Source: Melampsora larici-populina 98AG31
Taxonomy: Eukaryota > Basidiomycota > Pucciniomycetes > Pucciniales > Melampsoraceae
DNA length: 64,000 bases
NCBI RefSeq assembly: GCF_000204055.1
Contig: NW_006768774.1
Coordinates: forward strand, 1,627,819 to 1,691,818
Direction: 5' to 3'
In this document: in pieces, positions 46,732 to 57,179 of the stretch
Layout of the letters: each line of letters opens with the position of its first letter
Position numbering within the stretch: the stretch's first letter is position 1
The notes under the pieces: generated by a model
The model's input: only the letters and a program-made list of their open reading frames with translations
Database searches by the model: none
What the model was told of the DNA's origin: nothing
Position numbers and translations under genes: made by a program

Positions 46732-47942
46732 TCCTGAGCTTCTCCATTTTTTGAAGTTTCAGCTCGTCCTACTCCTTCTAAACTACTGGTATGATTCACC
46801 CTCTGATTACTCAACTCTGCGACTTTAATTTCCAATCCAGCTATTTTTGATTGATAACCACCTCGACCCTTCCCTTTCCTACTAGCTCTACGATCGGGAC
46901 ATGCGCTGGAGATGTGACCCTGGCCATTGCAGCGGAAGCATAAACCCGCTCGCATACGTCGTGCTCGTTCCTCTTCGGACAATCTAACGTAGGCGGCTGA
47001 TAAGTCCATGGCATTGGGGTCTGAGATTCCTGCACTCGTGCTTGGCGTATGGAAGGTTGGGTTGGTCGCGCCGTGTAATTTACTGTCTATCTTGATAGCT
47101 AAATTAGTGATTTGTTCAATTGACGTGAAATCCTCTTGCGTCATAACCATTGCCACTCTAATCTCCTTTTTCAAACCTTGCTCGTATTGACTAATGAGCG
47201 TCGGAGTTTCCCAGCCAGTAGAAGTTGCGTGAATGTTAAATTCATGGGTATACGCGGCCACGGTGGTCTTCTGCGATAAGTTTCGCAGCGCGCGTTCCGC
47301 CTTCGATTTCTTCTCAGTATCGAAATACATAGCTTTAAAATTTGTAACGAAGTGTTCAAAGGTTACGAGGTGGGCGGTAGCGGGGTCGAATAACTCCTTT
47401 GTCAAGGGTTGCGCCCAACTGCTGGCTGCTCCCGTGAGGTAAGACAGCGAGAAAACCACCTTACTTCGGTCGTCGGGGAAGAGGTAGGGGTGTGCCAGCA
47501 TATAGAGCTGGACTTGACTCGCAAAGATCTCTGCGGGTTCGCCTCGAGCGCCGTTGAATTTATCGGGCGTCGAGACTTTGGGGCCCTTCAGGACCGGTTC
47601 AGCTGGTGGTGGCTGTGGCGCAGTGGGTGGTTGAGTGGCTGCAGCAGGTGCAGATGGGCCTCGGGATTCCAACGCCGCTAAACGAGCTTCGGACTGCTGG
47701 TATCTGGCTTCAGCTTGTCCTCGCATCAGGCGTTCTTCAGCCAATGAGGTGGAAAGCTCCGCAAGCTTGCGTTGTATGTCTTCGAGAGAGGTCATGTTGG
47801 TGTCAGACATATCGATCTCGCTACCGGTAAGGCTAGAATCGGCGTCGAGAAAAGGGATCGGAGTTTCACTATCAGAGTCCTCCTCCTCTAAAGGAGCACG
47901 GTAAGATGGAGACGTGGTTGCGTTTGCTAGTCCAGGGATCAC
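46728..47942 (-). CDS. Gypsy gag (capsid and nucleocapsid)
   Basis: The frame ends at 46728. The first ATG is at 47810 (MSDTNMTSLEDIQRKLAEL), giving 360 residues; the frame is open back to a GTG at 47942. A coiled coil lies near the start. A retrotransposon-type capsid region follows (FNGARGEPAEIFASQVQLYM, FDPATAHLVTFEHFVTNFKA, AYTHEFNIHATSTGW), then a CCHC knuckle (CFRCNGQGHISSAC). Gag packages element RNA. Near the end a slippery heptamer A-AAA-AAT (46752-46746) lies in the right phase to shift ribosomes by -1 into pol. Confidence 0.85.
   Translation of the reverse strand: MIPGLANATTSPSYRAPLEEEDSDSETPIPFLDADSSLTGSEIDMSDTNMTSLEDIQRKLAELSTSLAEERLMRGQAEARYQQSEARLAALESRGPSAPAAATQPPTAPQPPPAEPVLKGPKVSTPDKFNGARGEPAEIFASQVQLYMLAHPYLFPDDRSKVVFSLSYLTGAASSWAQPLTKELFDPATAHLVTFEHFVTNFKAMYFDTEKKSKAERALRNLSQKTTVAAYTHEFNIHATSTGWETPTLISQYEQGLKKEIRVAMVMTQEDFTSIEQITNLAIKIDSKLHGATNPTFHTPSTSAGISDPNAMDLSAAYVRLSEEERARRMRAGLCFRCNGQGHISSACPDRRASRKGKGRGGYQSKIAGLEIKVAELSNQRVNHTSSLEGVGRAETSKNGEAQD
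46746..46752 (-). promoter_or_regulatory. Candidate -1 frameshift site in gag-pol
   Basis: Read in the gag frame the minus strand is TCA AAA AAT GGA, so A-AAA-AAT fits the X-XXY-YYZ rule. A -1 slip here gives an open path through TGG AGA AGC into pol before the gag TGA at 46730-46728. No downstream pseudoknot was tested. Confidence 0.5.
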
Positions 47943-48221
47943 AGTCGGGATCGACAGAGTTTTTAGTAAGTAAGATAAGGTTCTGGTGGATTCGGTTTCA
48001 GCGTATGCAGATTAGTTAATAAGGTTTTCGATTTCGAATAGTTTCTTGGGTCTTTTCAACTTTGAATTTCTGAGATCTAGATAAGGTTTTCTAATGAGGT
48101 CGAGATTCGCTAGTATTCTGAATCTTGAGGTTCGGTTTTCTTTCGATTTAAGTCAATTCTACTTGTTTCTTCTTGGTGATCTATCTATAGTCCTTGAGTC
48201 TCGTCTATAGATCCGACAATA

Positions 48222-48427
48222 TGTTATGGACAGACTTGGGGGTTTTCGGCGACGAGGGTCAAGGGAGTTCTGGTGAGGATTTGTATCTATTACCAGTCTT
48301 CCTATGTGGATTGTCGGATGAGGGAAAATCTGTACAGGCAATGTATCTACAACTATAAGATGGTTCTCGAGCTTGTGACATGTAATGTGAATATGTCACT
48401 CAAGTGAAATAGAACCAGTTCATAACA
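48222..48427 (-). mobile_element. Gypsy 5' LTR
   Basis: It is identical by eye to 42300-42505 and is followed by the duplication ATACT (48428-48432). It acts as the promoter LTR for the minus-strand element. Confidence 0.9.
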
Positions 48428-48432
48428 ATACT

Positions 48433-48650
48433 GTGCATAAGTCAGATATAATTCACCCATATGTGAATTATATTCACATATGGGGGAATTATATTCACAT
48501 ACAGGTGAATTATATCTCACTTATGCACTGTAATTCACCCATATGTGAATCATATTCACCCATATGTGAATTGTATTCACATATGAGTGAATTACAGTCC
48601 ATAAGTCAGATCAAGATGAAAACTGTGATTCATGCTAGTTCACATATCAA
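48433..48650. repeat. Palindrome array 2, right part
   Basis: TTCACCCATATGTGAA and its reverse form TTCACATATGGGTGAA alternate here. ACTGTGATTCATGCTAGTTCA (about 48619) repeats the sequence left of the gypsy element, so both sides were one array before that insertion. Confidence 0.85.
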
Positions 48651-48715
48651 ACATATATCTCATTGAATAACAGGTAGAAAATAAGAAAACAAGATTTCAT
48701 CACAAGATTTCTTCA

Positions 48716-50255
48716 TTAAAGAACATTGTTTTTTTTTGGTTTTTTCTTAGGTTGTGCTAACATCTTCTTCTCACGTTCTTCCCTTTTCTTAGCCTGATCT
48801 GCCTTCTTGAATTCATTTTTTTCAACCGCCTTATCATACTTAGTCACTGACTCTTCCTCATAACTTTTAACTCTCTCATCACAATATTCTTTCCATTCCG
48901 CATCACTCATACCCTCTTTCTTCTCGCCCAGTAGCTTGATACGCTGGACCAGTGACTCCGATATTTGGCATGATGAGCCATATAAAGTCACTTGACTCTT
49001 CTTGTGTGGAACAACTTTACCTTCACCATCATAAGCTATACAGGGAGTCGTGTAATGGGCGATCTGAAGTTACAAACATAATCATGCCTCAGTTTCATCA
49101 TATTAGAAAGATATTAAAAACATGCTAACCGTAGTATCCCATAAAAGATCATACAAACCATTACAAACACCCAAGAGGACTTCAATCCCGAAATCATCGA
49201 TGCAGAATCTGGATCCCAGAACTTCCCCCAGCTTAACCACCTCCCCAGCAACTTTTATACCCTCCTCCGTATCGTATGGCTGGCCTGTAGCTCGAATTAT
49301 CAATCCCCACATCCCAAAAGCATATCTGGTATGATCTTTATCAGTATGAGCTTTATTACAAAACCCATCACATGTTACTACAAGGTTTGACGCGAAAACT
49401 AATCCATTTTGTGTACCTTCCCATTCCAAAGAATCAAAGCCAGGAATATTTGCCTTCAAGGCTAGGGCGTGATTTGTTTGAAACACAAAAAGGGATAACG
49501 ATGAAAAGCGTTCTGCCCAAAAATCTCGAATTCGATGGAATTCCGTCATTGCTCTCTGTTGGTAAGGATACGTCCAATATTTGCAGAAGTAAAAGCACTT
49601 AAACAATAGGGCCCTACATAAATCCATACAATGATGATACTCAGTCATCATCACCATAGAACACTATAAGAAGGCTAGAGATGGATGATTTACCTGCGGT
49701 TTTCCCTTTCTCGCATCCACCTCTCCAGCCACAACACCCCATCCAACCACATAACATCGTTTTCTCCTCATCTTCACCATCTTCATCGGGTTCTTCACAA
49801 CCATGTTGAAGTGAACAATGTATCTTACATTGATTTCTTGCACGTGCGTGTTGAAATGTGGTTGATACTGATTGATTATACTTTTCTCGAAGGGACTGAT
49901 TCATATGTTTGAAAGGGGTACATCGAACCACCATCACAATAGATAAATCCTTCTTATTAATCACAACCACTGTTCCACTTTTAATTTTGAGGGGTTTCCG
50001 ATCGGGTTGAACAGGCTGGTCTTTTAGACTGTAACGAAAAACGAATTTGGTATCCAGTGGTAAGCCAAGGTCCTTGATAAGCTTCCGTTTCAACTCGGTT
50101 CGCTTAGAATGATGACGAGTGTAAGAATTCCCAAGAGCCTTCTCCTTCCGATATTTTTCCTTTGATTTATAATAACTTGGTGACGTTTTAGACTTGAAGC
50201 TCGAAGCCTTGACACCTGATTTTTCCTTTCTTTTATTACTTCTTGATCTCGTCAT
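48716..50255 (-). CDS. Tet-like 2OG-Fe(II) oxygenase domain protein
   Basis: The minus-strand gene starts at 50255 (MTRSRSNKRKEK) with a Lys/Arg-rich region. The family N-terminal strand block follows (IKSGTVVVINKKDLSIVMVV, then RCTPFKHMNQSLREKYN). The dioxygenase core lies at about 49600-49131: NIPGFDSLEWEG, then the iron-binding HTD in GFCNKAHTDKDHTRYAFGMW, and SRFCIDDFGIEVLLGVCNGL. The last exon (49063-48716, donor at 49130) brings the distal His in IAHYTTP and a Lys-rich coiled tail. This pattern matches the Tet-like family expanded in Puccinia, related to TET/JBP enzymes that oxidise methylated pyrimidines in DNA; the substrate of this protein is unknown. The first junction (49694 to about 49600) did not resolve in phase, so a frameshift or missed exon is possible. 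TET/JBP-like genes are known companions of KDZ transposons in basidiomycetes. Confidence 0.72.
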
Positions 50256-50528
50256 ACTGTTTGATTTGTGTGAAAGCTAGTAGATTAGATGAAACAAGAA
50301 TCAATAGGGGATAGATTCTGAAATGATGAAGGATTTCGATTCTGAGGATGAAGTGAGTGAAGTCTAGAACAATCATTGCAAAACATTAGCATTTATGCAA
50401 ATATTAATCTTCATAAATGATGAAATAAATGATGAAAATTTGCATTGTAAGGTGTAACTCACCAAATCAGTAGATGTACGAAAGAACCCTTCAATTCTTC
50501 AATCCAGTGAACCACTTTCAAACAACCA

Positions 50529-50833
50529 CCCTGAACAGCAGGCCGAATTCTCCCGGTTCGTAGCACGGAGTCCAACAACGAGGAGAAAACAGCAGCAAAG
50601 TCTGAATGAAGGGTGGTGATGATGATGTGGTGATGGCTTTCGATCGATGGCAAGAAGTTGGAGTCGTTCGACGTTGAAGACACCCTGAACAGCAGGCCGA
50701 ATTCTCCCGGTTCGTAGCACGGAGTCCGACAACGAGGAGAAAACAGCAGCAAAGTCTGGACAAAGGGTGGTGATGATGATGTGGTGATGGCTTTCGATCG
50801 ATGGCAGGAAGATGAAGTGGTTCGACGTGGAAG
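50529..50833. repeat. Direct tandem duplication, 154-bp period
   Basis: Two nearly identical copies begin CCTGAACAGCAGGCCGAATT (about 50529 and 50683). Each runs through TAGCACGGAGTCC, GAGGAGAAAACAGCAGC and GGTGATGATGATGTGGTGAT. The overlapping minus-strand open frames are a consequence of the repeat and are not supported as a gene. Confidence 0.85.
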
Positions 50834-50848
50834 ATATTAACGTTAGGT

Positions 50849-51441
50849 TAATATCTTCCACGATTGCCTAACCTAACCCTAGTGCCTACTCAGTGTTCAG
50901 TGTAAACTAATGTGTACACTGTAAACTATTGTATAATACGTTACATTACAATAACATACAATGTAATGTATATCATGTTTTCCTCACTCATCATCACATC
51001 CCAAACTGATAACAAATTGAATTCAATTCATTTTATTCAATATGCTCACAGTTTTTTTGGCATCCACTTAGTCCTTCTAATCCAATTTGAAAATTTAAGC
51101 AGATAATTGTATAATTTGAAGCACTTTCATTGACTCTCAGCAGAGTTATCTTCCAAGATTGCTTAACCTAACCCTAGGCCCTACTCAGTGTACACTGAAA
51201 AAACCGATGTGTACACTGTAAACTATTGTAATATACATTACATTACAATAACATACAATGTAATGTATATCATGTCTTATTCATCATCACATCCCAAACT
51301 GAGAACAAAGTGATTTCAAATCATTTTAGTCAATTTGTTCACAGTTTTTTTTACATCTGCTTAGTTCTTCTAAACTTAATTTAAAAAAATTAGCAGATAA
51401 TTGTATAATTTGAAGCACTTTCATTGGCTCTCAGCAGAGTC
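50849..51441. repeat. Direct tandem duplication, about 297-bp period
   Basis: Both copies run TATCTTCCA.GATTGC.TAACC, CCTACTCAGTGT, TGTACACTGTAAACTATTGT, ACATACAATGTAATGTATAT, TCATCACATCCCAAACTGA and GCAGATAATTGTATAATTTG. They start at about 50849 and 51147. AT-rich and non-coding. Confidence 0.8.
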
Positions 51442-51738
51442 AACAGCAACTTTGCATCAAGTTTATCAATGATGACACCTGTTTTTTTTTAAATTGGGTG
51501 ATCTTTGTTTCAATGGGTTTTTGATAAGTTGTTTAAGTATTTATGAAAGAATAGTTAAACAAGACACTTTAGAACAAGATTGAATGAATTTTTTGGCCAT
51601 GCTTTCAACTTTTGGAAATTTCAGTTGGGATGGTAATCTTAGTATACCCAGCAGCTTCTTTGAGGTTCAAAAGCATTATTTAAAAACTTGATTAAAGAGG
51701 AAATGTATTGGTAGGGATCAAGTACTCCAGTTCAGGTT

Positions 51739-51785
51739 GGGGGGGTAAAATCATCTAATATCATTAGATGATTTTACCCCCCCAC
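51739..51785. repeat. Perfect 22-bp hairpin at the satellite edge
   Basis: TGGGGGGGTAAAATCATCTA plus AT (51739-51760) is exactly complementary to 51764-51785 across a 3-nt loop. It marks the left edge of the 171-bp satellite. Confidence 0.85.
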
Positions 51786-53315
51786 AACTTTTCCAAATCA
51801 ACAGCTGCCTGAAAACTGTGTGTAGTTTTGACATCAGGGACCCTCAATTACTCTATGACACACCCTTCACATGTTCCGGAACATGAGAACAGTGGTAACA
51901 TGTGTAATCATCATATTTGCAACACATACCTGATTGTCAAGATGTTTATACCCCACAACTTTTTCAAATTGACAGCTGCCTGGAATCTGTGTGTAGTTTT
52001 GAAATCAGGGACCCTCAATTACTCTATGACACACCCTTCACATGTTCCAGAACATGAGAACAGTGGGAACATGTGTAATCATCATATTTGCAACACATAC
52101 CTGATTGTCAAGATGTTTTTCCGCCACAACTTTTTCAAATTGACAGATGCCTGGAATCTGTGTGTAGTTTTAAAATCAGGGACCCTCAATTACTCTATTA
52201 CACACCCTTCACATGTTCCGGAACATGAGAACAGTGGTAACATGTGTAATCATCATATTTGCAACACATACCTGATTGTCAAGATGTTTTTCCGCCACAA
52301 CTTTTTCAAATTGACAGCTGGCTGAAAACTGTGTGTAGTTTTGAAATCAGGGACCCTCAATTACTCTATGACACACCCTTCACATGTTCCGGAACATGAG
52401 AACAGTGGGAACATGTGTAATCATCATATTTGCACAGGATCACACGCATACCTGATTGTCAAGATGTTTTTCCGCCACAACTTTTTCAAATTAACAGCTG
52501 GCTGAAAACTGGGTAGTTTTGAATCAGGGACCCTCAATTACTCTATGACACACCCTTCACATGTTCCGTAACATGACAACAGTGGTAACCTGTGTAATCA
52601 TCATATTTGCACAGGATCACACGCATACCTGATTGACAAGATGTTTTTCCGCCACAACTTTTTCAAATCAACAGCTGGCTGAAAACTGTGTGTAGTTTTG
52701 AAATCAGGGACCATCAATTACTCTATGACACACCCTTCACATGTTCCGGAACATGAGAACAGTGGTAACATGTGTAATCATCATATTTGCAACACATACC
52801 TGATTGTCAAGATGTTTTTCCGCCACAACTTTTTCAAATTAACAGCTGGCTGGAAACTGTGTGTAGTTTTGAAATCAGGGACCATCAATTACTCTATGAC
52901 ACACCCTTCACATGTTCCGGAACATGAGAACAGTGGTAACATGTGTAATCATTATATTTGCAACACATACCTGATTGACAAGATGTTTTTCCGCCACAAC
53001 TTTTTCAAATCAACAGCTGGCTGAAAACTGTGTGTAGTTTTGAAATCAGGGACCATCAATTACTCTATGACACACCCTTCACATGTTCCGGAACATGAGA
53101 ACAGTGGTAACATGTGTAATCATCATATTTGCAACACATACCTGATTGTCAAGATGTTTTTCCGCCACAACTTTTTCAAATTAACAGCTGCCTGGAACCT
53201 GTGTGTATTTTTGAAATCAGGGACCCTGAATTACTCTATGACTCACCCTTCACATGTTCCGGAACATGACAACAGTGGTAACATGTGTAATCATGTTACC
53301 ACTGTTTTAAATTCA
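51786..53315. repeat. 171-bp tandem satellite, nine copies
   Basis: The string ATCAGGGACC starts units at about 51834, 52005, 52176, 52347, 52524, 52704, 52875, 53046 and 53217. Spacing is 171 bp except for two longer units (177, 180) that carry small insertions such as ACAGGATCAC. Each unit holds a perfect palindrome CATGTTCCGGAACATG (one mismatch in some) inside an imperfect 24-bp palindrome that begins TTCAC. Since 171 is 57 codons, long frames stay open (51828-52325, 52698-53024, 53040-53348), but they encode only the repeat. Confidence 0.92.
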
Positions 53316-53645
53316 CCTGAGTGTGAATATCCATTCACACTCAGGTGAATGGATCTAAGGTCATCATTCCAGAACATGAGAACAGTGGTAAAATGTGTCA
53401 TCATATTACTGTGTCATCATCTTACCACTGGTTTTCATTCACCTGAGTGTGAATGAAAATTCACACTCAGGTGAATGGATCTAAGGTCATAATTGCAATT
53501 TGAATGTCTTCATTCACATGAGCGTGAATTTTGAAATGAAATTCACACTGAATCACATAAGTGTGAAATTTCAATCACATGAGTGTGAAATTTCATGTGG
53601 TATTCACACTCAGGTGAATTTACATTCACACTTGGGTGAATTTAC
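53310..53645. repeat. Palindrome array 3 (CTGAGT/ACTCAG cores)
   Basis: TTCACCTGAGTGTGAA and TTCACACTCAGGTGAA pair up near 53320-53350 and 53439-53475. Further arms follow to 53640 with related cores. The array abuts the 171-bp satellite and ends before the gene at 53780. Confidence 0.85.
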
Positions 53646-55859
53646 CTTTCTGCAAATTATCTTTGAGTGAGCTAGTTTAATATTCTCCTTGGTGTGAATA
53701 TTAACAATCATGAAATTAAAATATGATCATAGGATCAAAAGAACAAAATAATACATTTCATCTCGCACTTGCCCCAAGTTCATTCATCATCAAGATCACC
53801 AAATCCATTCCACTCCTCCTCCTCCTCCTCCTCCTCCTCCAAACTCTCCATTGTATAATCATCAATATTATTATCTTGTGTCATTATTACCTGTGCGTCA
53901 GTATCAGTGTTCAAATCGTGGGGTTCTTCTGGTGATTCCGGCCCTGCCTTTTTCATCCTGAAGAGGTTAGCCTGCACATCACTCAGCCACAAACTCCTAC
54001 GGCTGTTCATTCCATTGAACCCTAGCTTCAAGACTTCTTTGGGAAGGCTTGATCCCGGCAATTGAATAATCTTGATGTTGTAAGTGTCAAGTAGCTTACT
54101 TTCGGGGTCAGGACCACGAGGAAACCCTTGCTCCTTGCCGGTCAACTTACCTGAGGTGAATATGTAACACAAGTCAGCTATAATGATCCAGTCTCACCAG
54201 CAAGAAATCAGGCGCTTACTGAATACTGAACGTAGCAAGGCAGCCAGATCACTCTTAACTTTATCACCAGGGTCCATTTTGCGTGCCTTTTCGGTGGTCA
54301 ACATGACGTTTCCTCCAATGGTTTGAGCAACCACTTCCGAAACAGAAAGACCCTGAGCTCGGGCTGCAAAAACAGTCGAAAAATTGCTCTTCTTATTGAC
54401 ATATAGTGCCATCTCTTCATGAGATGTGAACTCTCGGCACCAACCGGGGGCAGCTGAGGTACTCTCAGTTGCAGCATAAGTGCTACAAGCCAGGAGATAA
54501 TAGGAAAAATTCATGTTGTTGGCTTTGTTTTCTAACTATCATAAACATTAAAGGAGAACTATCAATTTGAACAAAACTGGACGACACCCCTTACCTGCTT
54601 GAAAATTTGATAGTTTTGATTACTTGATGTTTCTGACCTTTTCTGACTCTTTATGACGGTACATACTCCCAATGACAGCTTTGACTTGGCTTGCCAGTCA
54701 TAACTCATTTTCCTACTACCACCTAATCGAAGACTTTTTCATCAATATTTACTTCATCAATCTTCTTCTCCTTCAAAGCGAACTCAATCTACTCCTCATT
54801 CTCAATCTCAACCTAAACCTCAACCAACGTAAGTCTTTTCTTTCAAACTTGGATTATCTTTAATCAAACTAATCCGATCACTTTCTTATCCATTTTGAAT
54901 TGTCGTCATCTATAGTCCTCAAATTTGTTCTACACAGGTAACGGTTACTTGAACATCAATACATCAAACTTGATCGTTTGGTTAATTTTTGTATTTCTTA
55001 TTTTTCTTTAACAGGTTCCAAGTCCACCTACTAAGAAGATCAAACCAACACATCCTACTATCATCAACTCAAATCCGAATTCTACAACTACAATTCATCC
55101 ACCTCAACAAACCAAGATGATAATCAAAAAGTTTGTATTCTGATCCATCAAATCTAAATCCATTCACATTCATCAAGAATACTCATTTTCCTAATCACCC
55201 TTTTTTCTTCCATTCCATTTAAAAACCTAAACCGAAAACCAATCCAAAAACAAAACATCAAATCAACTAGAACCAACCGGATTGAAAACTAGAACTTGAT
55301 CAAACAATAAAACCTTGAATCAATCATTTAAAAGATTGTCATGAATCTAAACTTTTACCTTACTTAGACCCTATTAAATTGGTTTAAAAATCACCTGAAA
55401 GTTTTCAAAAAATCAAAATTCATTAATCAATTCAAACAGAACTCAATCTTACTTAAATCTCATCTAACTGATCGAATTAAATGAAACTTGATTCCAATCA
55501 CTAAACAAACTTATCAAAATCAAATCAATCCGGTTTTCCTCTGCACAGAAAGGCAGTGTTCAGGTCACATGATCAACTACATAGTGGTGGTACTCGCTCA
55601 GATTTTATGAACAAGCGATTTGAATTTGAATTTGTTGTTCGTAAATCCCCACTTTCATTTCATATTCTCCAATACCTCATTCTCAAAAACTCAGGCATTC
55701 AACTCTCCTTTATCAAGGAATCTACCAAGGCCTGATTCCGACAGATCCTTAACTTGCAATCAAGCAAACCAAAAGTATGTCCAAATCATTTTCAATTGTA
55801 TAAACGAAATACTCCAATCTGATCATCTTTTGAACATCAGTGGATCAGGAAACAACAAA

Positions 55860-56180
55860 AACAACTAAAGGAGTTCCTATACCATTTCAAGATGTATCAT
55901 TAGACGATTCAAAAGGAGAAGAAAAATAAGAAACTCAAGATAAATCAACACGATTGAACTTTTTACTAAGAGCTAGCAGAATTTATAATCAAATTATCTC
56001 ACAAAATGTTAATTTTCAAACACTTGATATCTTGTTTTGTTTCTGAATTTTGAAATGGTACTGATATTTTCTGTTTAAATGAATAGATAGAAGACGACAG
56101 AGCTTCACGTGAAGCAGCCATTAAGAAACAAACTGAAAAGTCGAATGAAAGTAATACCTCAAGAACCCTATTATAGCATT
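55860..56180 (+). pseudogene. Fragment resembling LSH/HELLS-type SNF2 N-terminus
   Basis: The plus strand reads TKGVPIPFQDVSLDD, a stop, then STRLNFLLRASRIYNQIISQ. After an intron-like gap (GTTAAT near 56007 to TGAATAG near 56087) it continues IEDDRASREAAIKKQTEKSN. A leucine-rich 'RLNFLL..S.IY..II' block followed by a Lys/Glu-rich coil is typical just before the ATPase of LSH/DDM1-like remodellers. No helicase motif is present, so the assignment is tentative. Confidence 0.35.
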
Positions 56181-56227
56181 GTGCGTCAAGTTTCTCAATC
56201 AATGATCATTCTCACCCCTCACAAATT

Positions 56228-57170
56228 GCAAAAACAAAAAAGATAAGGATGGTAAAACGACTGGCAGAAGACGGTACTTTGATCGCAAACGGAAATAAAA
56301 GTGGATGAAGAATGGTATCAACAATTAATTGTTAGTATTGATGGAACTGGGAAGGTTCAATCAAATCAATCAGTTATGAGGTAAGCTATTCATTCATTTT
56401 TACAATCACTTTGATTTTGATTTCACTGAGGATGATGTTTGGACCATGGTCTTGCTGCTCCTATTAGGGTCTTGAGTGGTCATAATATTGGTCAGACTTC
56501 TGTCTTTTGATCATGTATTTACCTGTTAATCATTTGCTTCTTTATAAATTCTTAGGCAGAAGTTTTGTATGTAAAATTTGATTTGGGTGGTGATCATTTA
56601 GTTGCAGCTTCAACTGATTTTAATATAAATCTTTGTGCATTTTATGAAGAAGACTTTAAAAATTATACTCCATTGAAGGTCCAAAAGCAGAGCTTATGTC
56701 AACTGATTTTTCACCTATTAGACCACTTGAAAGACTTTATGCTGCTTCAGTTGATAGAACATTTACCAGCTACAATCTTCATACTGGTTTAGCTTCTTGA
56801 AGACATTGTGGTCATAATGGAATCTAATAGTTGTAATTTGATTGCTTCTAATAGTTGTGATTTGATTGCTTCAGGCTTGGATGATGAAACAGTGGTGAGT
56901 TGGTGTGAAGATGAAACACATGCATTGGATAAAGTTGATCTTAATCATCCATCAGATGTTGTATGGTCTACTGATGGTCAACAACTCTTTATTGGTGCAA
57001 TTGATAATGATGTACATTACTATGATTTACAGAAGAAACAAGTCTCTTGGAGTTTGTGTGCTCACACTGATACCATTCCAGGTCTCAGGTTGAGTCCTGA
57101 TGGGAGTGTTTACTTAGTTCTGCCTTGTGTGATACATTATTTCTGTGAGTTTATCACAACATTACTTTCT
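56228..57170 (+). pseudogene. U5 snRNP 40-kDa-like WD40 protein fragment
   Basis: Pieces match the spliceosomal WD40 protein of U5 snRNP (SNRNP40 type). They are VKRLAEDGTLIANGN, then SLAAPIRVLSGHNI, and after an intron AEVLYVKFDLGGDHLVAAST. RRHCGHNGI follows, then LIASGLDDETVVSW, VVWSTDGQQLFIGAIDND and WSLCAHTDTIPGLRLSPDGS. Introns are kept (GTAAGC near 56382; acceptor TTCTTAG near 56556), so the copy derives from DNA, not mRNA. Stops and frame changes break it, and only about four of seven repeats remain. The intact protein is a U5 particle component. It lies within the Helitron-like element, and is best seen as captured cargo. Confidence 0.75.
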
Positions 57171-57179
57171 TTATGATTG

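Larger units (their letters stand above)
42300..48427 (-). mobile_element. Complete Ty3/gypsy chromovirus retrotransposon
   Basis: The 6128-bp element has 206-bp LTRs that are identical by eye, and a 5-bp duplication ATACT (42295-42299 and 48428-48432). Gag and Pol lie on the minus strand, with a chromodomain at the Pol C-terminus. Identical LTRs mean recent insertion. It landed in the palindrome array, which continues on both sides. One stop codon interrupts pol. Confidence 0.93.

Noticed and set aside
50459..50861. Minus-strand frames of 81-120 residues
   Set aside because: Created by the 154-bp direct duplication; the repeated peptide has no recognisable domain.
51828..53348. Long frames with 57-residue repeats
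   Set aside because: The 171-bp satellite length is a multiple of three, so frames stay open by default; frames break wherever unit length changes.
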